Under the pieces are notes generated by a model. That model worked only from the letters and a program-made list of their open reading frames with translations. It made no database searches and was not told the DNA's origin. Positions 7,305 through 12,106 of a DNA stretch of 12,106 bases are shown one piece after another (position 1 is the first letter of the stretch; each line of letters opens with the position of its first letter). Source of the DNA: an uncultured Arcobacter sp. (GTDB taxonomy: Bacteria > Campylobacterota > Campylobacteria > Campylobacterales > Arcobacteraceae). The position numbers and the translations under genes are program-made. Where the stretch lies: NCBI GenBank assembly GCA_913054415.1, contig CAJXII010000032.1:1-12106 (forward strand), read 5' to 3'.

Positions 7305-8482
7305 ATAGGTTGCTAATAGATGTTGGAAGCACATATTTTAAAGTAAGTGCCAATGGTAATATAAGTCATTATTTTAGAGATTTTAAAACAGATATTTATA
7401 GTGATCTAAGTTCAAAATGTCAAAACCTAATAGATCAGTTCTCAAAAGATGAGATATTTATATGTAGTTCTGCAAATGGTGGATTAAGCACTTTGATTAT
7501 TGGGGTTACAAACTCTTTTAGTTTAAAATATGCTTCAAATATCGCATATAACTCAGGGATAAATATTATCAAAACAGTTTTATACAAACATATCAAAACA
7601 CAATCTATTCCCAAAGATATTATTGATGTAGTTATCATAGTAGGTGGTATAGATGGAGTTGATAATATATTTGATGAAAATCTGATTAGTTACTTGCAAA
7701 AAGTTCAATACAAAAAAATAGTATATGTGGGAAGTAATAATTGTGAAAAATTTATCTCCAAAAATATAAAAGATGTAGAGTTTCTAGGAAATGTCATAGA
7801 TCACAAACTACAGATGCAAGAGGATAATCTAAAAGAGTATCTTACAAATCTATATGGAGAAAATATCATAGGTAAAGAGGATATAAAAGAGTTATATAAT
7901 ATCACATCTAATCAGATATATTCAACACCTTATATTGTAAATACCTCTTTGCCATTTATAGATACTAAACTTGATGTTGTTGATCCTTTTATAGTAATAG
8001 ATATAGGTGGGGCTACAACAGATATCCACTATAGTAAAGAGCTAGTTAAAGATAATATTATAACTTCAAATGAATATGATAGATTGGTATTTAAAAAACT
8101 TGGAGTTTATAAATCAAGAGAGAGTTTGATTTTTAGTGCAAAACACAATGAATTTGTATATGAACTACTAGCATACTTAAATACCACAGAGAATATTTTA
8201 GAGGAACAATCTGAAAAAAGCACAAAAATTCTTATGCAACTTGCTATATTTTTAGTGTTGTATAAAGTTTCACATCAGCACAAAAAATATCTTGATATTA
8301 AGCTATGTGTTTTAAATAGTATTGTGCTAACAGGTGGTATTATAAAAGTGTTATCTTATGATGAGATTTTTCAAATAGTAGAGTTTTTTTATCAAAAGAT
8401 TTTACAATCAAACAAAACTCCACAAATTATCATAGATAGTGATTATTCTATATGGACAATAGGGATGGATAAGCTATGTTAA
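7301..8482 (+). CDS. glmL: GlmL/MutL-type ATPase, probable glutamate mutase reactivating factor
   Basis: ASKHA-fold ATPase found with glutamate mutase (GlmL/MutL). It is thought to act as a chaperone that releases inactivated cobalamin from the mutase so that fresh adenosylcobalamin can bind. Visible marks: phosphate-1 loop IDVGSTYFKVS (6-16), CSSANGGLS (55-63), IIVGGIDGVDNI (112-123), phosphate-2 loop IDIGGATTDIHY (233-244) and the adenosine segment VLTGGIIK (342-349). The 393 residues are shorter than the roughly 460 of clostridial MutL; the shortening seems to fall between and after the nucleotide motifs, none of which is lost. It overlaps glmE by 4 bases and nnrD by 7. The gene order S-E-L differs from the S-L-E-mal order of clostridia. 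The reactivase role is inferred from family and context. Confidence 0.87.
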   Translation: MNRLLIDVGSTYFKVSANGNISHYFRDFKTDIYSDLSSKCQNLIDQFSKDEIFICSSANGGLSTLIIGVTNSFSLKYASNIAYNSGINIIKTVLYKHIKTQSIPKDIIDVVIIVGGIDGVDNIFDENLISYLQKVQYKKIVYVGSNNCEKFISKNIKDVEFLGNVIDHKLQMQEDNLKEYLTNLYGENIIGKEDIKELYNITSNQIYSTPYIVNTSLPFIDTKLDVVDPFIVIDIGGATTDIHYSKELVKDNIITSNEYDRLVFKKLGVYKSRESLIFSAKHNEFVYELLAYLNTTENILEEQSEKSTKILMQLAIFLVLYKVSHQHKKYLDIKLCVLNSIVLTGGIIKVLSYDEIFQIVEFFYQKILQSNKTPQIIIDSDYSIWTIGMDKLC

Positions 8483-9864
8483 AAGTATTTGATGAGGTTG
8501 GAACTTTAGATCAAAAATGTTATACAAAATATGGTTTAAGTGAAGATATTTTGATGGAACATGCTGCTAGTAGTATGTTGGATCTAATAGAGCAAAAATT
8601 TGATTCAAATAGTAAAATTTTAATAGTAAGTGGAAGTGGAAATAATGGTGCTGATGGTATAGCATTAGCAAGACTTTTGCAAGGTAAGTTTGATGTTGAA
8701 CTATATTTAGCTAGTGATGTTAAATCAGATATGGCAAAATTGCAACTTCAAAGAGCTAAAAAAGTAGATGTAAAAATTATATCAACTATTACACAAAATA
8801 GTTATGATGTAGTGGTTGATTGTTTGTTTGGTAGTGGGTTAAATAAAGAGCTAAATAGTAAATATATCTCTATTATAGAGCAGATGAATAATCTTCTAGG
8901 ATACAAAATCTCATGTGATATCCCAAGTGGTATAAATGCTTTAGGGCAGATTATGGGTGCAGTTTTTAAAGCAGATACAACAGTAACTATGGGTAGTTTA
9001 AAAAAATCACTTTTTACAGATAATGTAAAAGATTTTGTTTCAGATATTATTGTGGCAAATCTAGGTGTGCAAAAAGAGCTTTATGAGGATGAAACAGATT
9101 GTTTTTTATTGCAAAAATCTGATTTGGTATTGCCATTTAGAACAGAACAAAATAAACACAAAGGAAGTTTTGGGCATCTTGCGGTTGTAAGTGGAGATAA
9201 AGTTGGTGCTTCTATTTTATCTAGTCAAGCAGGATTTAGTTTTGGGGCAGGGTTGGTTACTATTGTATCTAAAGAAAATCTGATTAATATTCCAGCATAT
9301 ATTATGCAAAATAAAAATCTTCCACAAAATACTACAGCGATTGCTATTGGTATGGGGTTGGCAAATAGTTTTGATATAGATATATTGCCAAAAGATATAG
9401 CTAAAGTTTTTGATGCAGATCTTTTTTATGATAGTAAAATTTTAGATTTTTTTCATAATGATAATATTGTATTAACTCCACATCCAAAAGAGTTTTGTTC
9501 ATTGCTTAAAATATCTGGTATAGATGATATAGATATATCTACACTTCAAAATGATAGATTTAAGTATCTTAGTTTATTTTGTAAAAAATATCCTAAAGTT
9601 GTTTTACTTTTAAAAGGGGCAAATGTTTTAATAGCTCAAGATAATAAAATATATATCAATCAATTTGGGGATGCCACTCTTAGTAAAGGTGGTAGTGGAG
9701 ATGTTTTAAGTGGGTTAATAGGTGGATTATTGGCTCAAGGGTATAGTAGTTTGGATGCTACTATTTGTGGAAGTTTGGCACATAGTTTAGCTATTGCAAA
9801 ATATGATAACAATAACTACTCTTTAAATCCATACGATTTAATTGAGTTGGTTAAAAAATTATAA
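8476..9864 (+). CDS. nnrD: Bifunctional NAD(P)HX epimerase / ADP-dependent NAD(P)HX dehydratase
   Basis: Metabolite-repair enzyme that converts hydrated NADH/NADPH (NAD(P)HX) back to the usable cofactors. The N-terminal YjeF epimerase domain (about 1-210) has GSGNNGADGIALAR (53-66), VVDCLFGSG (113-121) and CDIPSG (147-152). The C-terminal ribokinase-like dehydratase domain (about 220-462) has HKGSFGHLAVVSG (228-240), LTPHPKEF (333-340), LLKGANVLIA (378-387) and the active-site KGGSGDVLSG (404-413) with catalytic Asp409. 462 residues is slightly short for the fused type (about 490-510). The usual NNGGDG of the epimerase is NNGADG, a mild change. It starts inside the end of glmL (7-base overlap, with a GGGATGGAT ribosome site), so it is probably the last gene of the glutamate mutase operon; a functional link is not obvious because NAD(P)HX repair is housekeeping. 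Confidence 0.94.
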   Translation: MLKVFDEVGTLDQKCYTKYGLSEDILMEHAASSMLDLIEQKFDSNSKILIVSGSGNNGADGIALARLLQGKFDVELYLASDVKSDMAKLQLQRAKKVDVKIISTITQNSYDVVVDCLFGSGLNKELNSKYISIIEQMNNLLGYKISCDIPSGINALGQIMGAVFKADTTVTMGSLKKSLFTDNVKDFVSDIIVANLGVQKELYEDETDCFLLQKSDLVLPFRTEQNKHKGSFGHLAVVSGDKVGASILSSQAGFSFGAGLVTIVSKENLINIPAYIMQNKNLPQNTTAIAIGMGLANSFDIDILPKDIAKVFDADLFYDSKILDFFHNDNIVLTPHPKEFCSLLKISGIDDIDISTLQNDRFKYLSLFCKKYPKVVLLLKGANVLIAQDNKIYINQFGDATLSKGGSGDVLSGLIGGLLAQGYSSLDATICGSLAHSLAIAKYDNNNYSLNPYDLIELVKKL

Positions 9865-9884
9865 AGCTAATTTGATAAATTAAA

Positions 9885-9898
9885 TTAACTAAAGTTAA
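9885..9898. repeat. Short palindrome upstream of thiG
   Basis: TTAACT-AA-AGTTAA, two 6-base arms around 2 bases, sits where the -35 region of the candidate thiG promoter would be. It could be an operator for a dimeric regulator, but AT-only palindromes occur by chance in such sequence. Confidence 0.3.
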
Positions 9899-9902
9899 TA
9901 TG

Positions 9903-9911
9903 TGGTAATAT
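9903..9911 (+). promoter_or_regulatory. Candidate extended -10 promoter for thiG
   Basis: TGGTAATAT gives a TGn extended -10 (hexamer TAATAT, 9906-9911). Transcription would start near 9918, about 20 bases before the thiG ATG, leaving just the AAAGGAT ribosome site in the leader. The 74-base gap before thiG supports an independent promoter. Confidence 0.4.
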
Positions 9912-9938
9912 CACAAAATAATAATAAAGGATAAAAAT

Positions 9939-10721
9939 ATGGATGATAACATTTTAAAAATAGGAAAATATGAGTTTAACTCAAGATTGATCGTCGGAAG
10001 TGGAAAATATAAAGATTTTGCAACTACCAAAGAAGCAACACTTGCAAGTGGAAGTGAATTAATTACTGTAGCAATAAGAAGGGTAAATATCACAAATCCA
10101 AATGAGGAAAATTTACTTGATTATTTTAAAGATACAAATGTAAAGCTACTTCCAAATAGTGCAGGGTGTTTTACTGCTGATGAAGCTATTACAACTTTTA
10201 GACTTATGAGAGAAGCTACAGGGATTGATATAATCAAACTAGAAGTAATCGGAGATGCTGCTAAAACTTTATATCCAGATACAATAGAGACTATAAAAGC
10301 TTGTGAAGTTCTTAAAAAAGAGGGATTTACAATTATGGCATATACAAGTGATGATCCAATAATCGCAAAAAGATTAGAGGATGCTGGAGCTGATGCTATT
10401 ATGCCTCTTGCTGCTCCTATTGGAAGTGGGTTAGGGATTCAAAATAGATACAATGTAGCATTTATAAAAGATGCTGTTCAAGTGCCTGTATTAGTTGATG
10501 CAGGGCTTGGTTGTGCAAGTGATGCTGCTATGGCAATGGAGCTAGGAGTTGAAGGAATTTTAGCAAATACTGCTATTGCACAAGCTTCTGATCCTATTGC
10601 TATGGCACAAGCTTTTAAATATGCTACAATAGCAGGAAGATTAAGCTACAAAGCAGGAAGAATTGCAAAAAAACCTTATGCTACTGCTTCATCTCCAGTT
10701 GATGGGTTGATACAGTTTTAA
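9939..10721 (+). CDS. thiG: Thiazole synthase ThiG
   Basis: TIM-barrel enzyme that builds the thiazole phosphate of thiamine from 1-deoxyxylulose 5-phosphate, dehydroglycine and ThiS-thiocarboxylate sulfur. 260 residues, full length. Marks are VGSGKY (19-24), AIRRVN (45-50), LLPNSAGCFTADEA (70-83), IIKLEVIGD (98-106) with Lys100 as the Schiff-base lysine, MPLAAPIGSGLG (155-166) and VDAGLGCASDAA (186-197) around the phosphate site, and the ANTAIA segment (209-214). AAAGGAT lies about 6 bases before the ATG. The usual partners thiS, thiF and thiH are absent here, and no TPP riboswitch is seen in the short leader. The YigZ-family gene follows after 14 bases and is probably cotranscribed. Confidence 0.96.
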   Translation: MDDNILKIGKYEFNSRLIVGSGKYKDFATTKEATLASGSELITVAIRRVNITNPNEENLLDYFKDTNVKLLPNSAGCFTADEAITTFRLMREATGIDIIKLEVIGDAAKTLYPDTIETIKACEVLKKEGFTIMAYTSDDPIIAKRLEDAGADAIMPLAAPIGSGLGIQNRYNVAFIKDAVQVPVLVDAGLGCASDAAMAMELGVEGILANTAIAQASDPIAMAQAFKYATIAGRLSYKAGRIAKKPYATASSPVDGLIQF

Positions 10722-10735
10722 TAAAGAGATTATAG

Positions 10736-11284
10736 TTGAAATTTGTTCAAGATGAGTTTAGTAGCACTATTGAGATTAAAAAATCAAAATTTATAGCTCA
10801 TCTTGTTCCTTATTCTTGCTATGATGATTTAATAACTAGACTAAAAAAACAACACCCCAAAGCTAGACATTTCGTATATGCCTATAGATATCTTAATCAA
10901 TATGAACAAATTGTAGAAAATAGTAGTGATGATGGAGAACCAAAAGGGACAAGTGGGCGACCAAGTTTAGCAGTTTTACAAGGTGCTAATATTATCAATA
11001 GTGCAGTTGTGATTGTAAGATATTTTGGTGGTATCAAACTTGGCACAGGTGGGCTTGTCAAAGCTTATAGTGATGCTGTCAATCAAGTGGTAAAAGAAGC
11101 TATATTTGAAAACTATGAAAAACTTATACAAAAAACTATCCAAGTTTCATATCATGATTTTTCAAAAATAAAATATAAACTACAACAACAAAATATAAAA
11201 ATCATAGATCAACAATTTGATGATAAGATAACTTTAACTATCGAATCGACAGAAGAAAAGTTGTTACTTTTTGAAACAATATAA
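10736..11284 (+). CDS. IMPACT/YigZ-family protein
   Basis: A 182-residue member of the YigZ (UPF0029, IMPACT N-terminal) family. The conserved core is clear: KSKFIAH (16-22), KARHFVYAY (42-50), SSDDGEPKGTSGRP (63-76) and VIVRYFGGIKLGTGGLVKAYSDA (about 92-114). A smaller DUF1949-like C-terminal part (about 130-182) follows and is somewhat shorter than in E. coli YigZ (about 205 residues). The biochemical role of bacterial members is unsettled; related eukaryotic IMPACT acts on translation control through GCN1/GCN2, and bacterial forms are sometimes annotated as thymidylate-related or peptidase-like without proof. The start is TTG, with AAAGAG upstream and no in-frame ATG near the conserved N-terminus. 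It lies 14 bases after thiG. Confidence 0.9.
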   Translation: MKFVQDEFSSTIEIKKSKFIAHLVPYSCYDDLITRLKKQHPKARHFVYAYRYLNQYEQIVENSSDDGEPKGTSGRPSLAVLQGANIINSAVVIVRYFGGIKLGTGGLVKAYSDAVNQVVKEAIFENYEKLIQKTIQVSYHDFSKIKYKLQQQNIKIIDQQFDDKITLTIESTEEKLLLFETI

Positions 11285-11301
11285 TATATATTATGACTTG
11301 C

Positions 11302-11324
11302 TCCCATCGTCCCCGATGGGACGA
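11302..11324. repeat. GC-rich REP-like palindrome with two alternative hairpins
   Basis: In very AT-rich surroundings this 23-base block can fold two ways. Hairpin 1 pairs CCCATCG (11303-11309) with CGATGGG (11314-11320) around the loop TCCC, extended by T11302-A11321. Hairpin 2 pairs TCGTCCC (11307-11313) with GGGACGA (11318-11324) around the loop CGAT. They exclude each other. The core and the GGGACGAG flank recall repetitive extragenic palindromes of the CTCGTTCCCA...TGGGAACGAG kind. There is no U-tract on either side, so it is not a classic terminator, though it could still stop or stabilise the thiG-yigZ message. Confidence 0.6.
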
Positions 11325-11372
11325 GTTAATGTTGAATGCTTAATATTTAATGATAGATAAATTTTTTTTTGT

Positions 11373-11378
11373 TATAAT
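11373..11378 (+). promoter_or_regulatory. Candidate -10 element after a T9 tract
   Basis: A perfect TATAAT preceded by nine T residues (11362-11370), matching the T-rich upstream pattern of Campylobacterota promoters. The transcript would begin near 11385, about 20 bases before the ATG of the small ORF at 11406. Confidence 0.5.
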
Positions 11379-11405
11379 CGTGATATAAATATAAATGAGT
11401 TGATT

Positions 11406-11570
11406 ATGGCATTATCGGTTAATAAAGAAGGTAAAGTTTATAATAAAAAATTAACAATGAGCGAAGATGCTATTACTAAAATAATCTCCAACAGTAATAA
11501 AAAACACCACAGAGAAGTTCTAAAAAGAGCAACTAAAACAAAAATAGTTAGACGAATTACTTCTTATTAA
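11406..11570 (+). CDS. Small basic hypothetical protein, 54 codons
   Basis: Not recognised. The ORF encodes 54 residues beginning MALSVNKEGKVYNKK and ending KIVRRITSY. It is lysine/arginine-rich with a likely central helix (about 19-45), and has no signal peptide, membrane segment or cysteine. A good -10 (11373-11378) precedes it, but the ribosome site is weak (AAATGAG, about 7 bases before the ATG). Its end overlaps, in another frame, the start of a GNAT-like fragment. It could be a real small gene, such as the antitoxin partner of a lost GNAT toxin, or the 5' piece of a gene disrupted by deletion. Codon use resembles the neighbours, which favours real or recently real coding. Confidence 0.45.
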   Translation: MALSVNKEGKVYNKKLTMSEDAITKIISNSNKKHHREVLKRATKTKIVRRITSY

Positions 11571-11694
11571 TATAGATGCAGTTTTATTAACACCTATTAA
11601 TGATTGTGTAAAAAATGTATATGTTCAATATGGCTTTGAAGAGTTTGATGATGATTGGTTATATATACTTATGGATACTTTAAATAATAATTAA
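11548..11694 (+). pseudogene. Start-less fragment resembling the C-terminus of a GNAT acetyltransferase
   Basis: After a TAG at 11545, 48 codons stay open to a TAA at 11692. The peptide LDELLLINIDAVLLTPINDC continues as VKNVYVQYGFEEFDDDWLYI and LMDTLNNN. The pattern of a strand (IDAVLLTP), a helix with VKNVYxxYGF, and a final strand (WLYILMD) is like the last third of GNAT N-acetyltransferases. There is no ATG, GTG or TTG before the last ten codons, and the acetyl-CoA binding part is missing, so it cannot be a complete gene. It lies in the +1 frame relative to the 54-codon ORF. A remnant left by deletion is the simplest reading; programmed or mutational frameshift from the upstream ORF would give only about 95 residues, too short for a GNAT. 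Confidence 0.45.
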
Positions 11695-11695
11695 A

Positions 11696-12106
11696 TCAAA
11701 TATTCTTTAAAATCTTATCAAGCATAGTAGTTGATAAGATTCTTTTAGCAAATCCAAGTAAATATGTAGCTTTTGTGATATAGTATCTTGGTTTAATCGT
11801 TTTTGATAATATAATTTTTTCTACTACTTTTGCGACATCTATAGCTTCAAGTGTAAATGGAACATCACTTTTTTTACTATCTAAACTTTTTTGGTATTGA
11901 TCTTTAAATCTTGAATTGTTTATATCAACATTTTTTATAAGTTTCTCTTTGGCACTATTTCTAAAATTACTTATAATTGGACCTGTATTTAAAAGTGTGA
12001 CTTGGATATTTGTATCTTCTAATTCTAATCGTAAAGTATCAGTAAGACCTTTATAATGTCCCCAGAAAAAATAACCAATTTCAAGAATATTTATATTCCT
12101 AAATAG
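11696..12106 (-). CDS. Short-chain dehydrogenase/reductase, 3' part only (possibly degraded)
   Basis: The last 136 codons of a minus-strand gene that runs off the window edge. GLTDTLRLELEDTNIQVTLL (visible residues 20-39), followed by NTGPIISNFR (40-49), is the segment after the active site in classical SDR oxidoreductases. The C-terminal tail VAKVVEKIILSKTIKPRYYI and the ending LLGFAKRILSTTMLDKIL match a subgroup of NAD(P)-dependent SDRs of unknown substrate. In relatives YxxxK lies five to nine residues before the GLTDT segment, but here that place reads YFFWGHYK and the spacing does not fit. Either this is an unusual member or the gene is broken just at the window edge. The nucleotide-binding half is not in the window. 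It is convergent with the GNAT-like fragment, with one base between stops. Confidence 0.7.
   Translation of the reverse strand, partial: LFRNINILEIGYFFWGHYKGLTDTLRLELEDTNIQVTLLNTGPIISNFRNSAKEKLIKNVDINNSRFKDQYQKSLDSKKSDVPFTLEAIDVAKVVEKIILSKTIKPRYYITKATYLLGFAKRILSTTMLDKILKNI
11711..11741. repeat. Perfect 11-bp inverted repeat inside the SDR 3' end
   Basis: AATCTTATCAA (11711-11721) and TTGATAAGATT (11731-11741) form an 11-bp stem around a 9-base loop. On the plus strand it is followed by CTTTT, so it could end transcription coming from the small-ORF side. It lies within the last codons of the convergent SDR gene, so function and coding overlap. Stem GC content is low, so terminator strength is doubtful. 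Confidence 0.45.

Noticed and set aside
7435..7638. Minus-strand open frame of 67 codons inside glmL
   Set aside because: Antisense shadow of a conserved coding region, hydrophobic by frame bias.
9865..9938. TPP riboswitch upstream of thiG
   Set aside because: The gap is 74 bases without CUGAGA or other thi-box elements.
9911..10093. Minus-strand open frame of 60 codons over the thiG start
   Set aside because: Antisense to conserved ThiG N-terminus; hydrophobicity is a product of the opposite frame.
11362..11370. T9 tract as a phase-variable slippage site
   Set aside because: It sits at the normal T-rich position upstream of a -10 and is not in a coding frame; nine bases in AT-rich DNA is weak evidence for phase variation.
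1..12106. CRISPR array, tRNA, rRNA, or complete insertion sequence
   Set aside because: No regularly spaced repeats, no cloverleaf-like blocks, and no transposase ORF were seen on either strand.

Overview
The window is AT-rich and densely coded. Its genes (rpmB next to a two-helix K+ channel, ArgJ, MoeA, a REC-GGDEF protein, ThiG, YigZ) use AAGGA-type ribosome sites and several TTG starts. This is most consistent with a Campylobacterota chromosome, probably Arcobacteraceae-like; the family-level placement is an impression from the sequence, not a search result.

Layout. (1) 55-2570, minus strand: a tight rpmB - K+ channel - argJ cluster (ribosomal protein L28, RCK-gated potassium channel, ornithine/glutamate acetyltransferase). 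The channel gene carries a strong internal ribosome site just before its cytosolic RCK domain. (2) 2704-4958, plus strand: moeA (molybdenum insertion) followed 5 bases later by a response regulator with a diguanylate cyclase output. (3) 4948-5412, minus strand: a RraA-fold protein that is more likely a metal-dependent aldolase/decarboxylase than an RNase E inhibitor. It is convergent with the cyclase and divergent from the next operon. (4) 5530-9864, plus strand: glmS-glmE-glmL, the two subunits of coenzyme B12-dependent glutamate mutase plus its putative ATPase reactivase, each overlapping the next by 4 bases, followed by nnrD (NAD(P)HX epimerase/dehydratase) overlapping glmL by 7 bases. No methylaspartate ammonia-lyase is present. 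(5) 9939-11284, plus strand: thiG (thiazole synthase) and an IMPACT/YigZ-family protein. (6) 11285-12106: a looser, apparently decayed end. It holds a GC-rich REP-like palindrome with two mutually exclusive hairpins, a 54-codon orphan ORF, a start-less fragment resembling the C-terminus of a GNAT acetyltransferase, and the 3' part of a short-chain dehydrogenase gene whose expected YxxxK motif is not visible.

How it works together: the most coherent system is the glutamate mutase operon. GlmS carries cobalamin, GlmE is the TIM-barrel catalytic subunit, and GlmL probably exchanges damaged cofactor. The product would be 3-methylaspartate. With no methylaspartase here and a RraA-type enzyme divergently adjacent, a route through 3-methyloxaloacetate to 2-oxobutyrate (the isoleucine precursor) is a testable alternative to glutamate fermentation. 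The second standout is the channel gene, where a perfectly placed Shine-Dalgarno inside the coding region suggests a separately translated soluble RCK subunit, as known for MthK.
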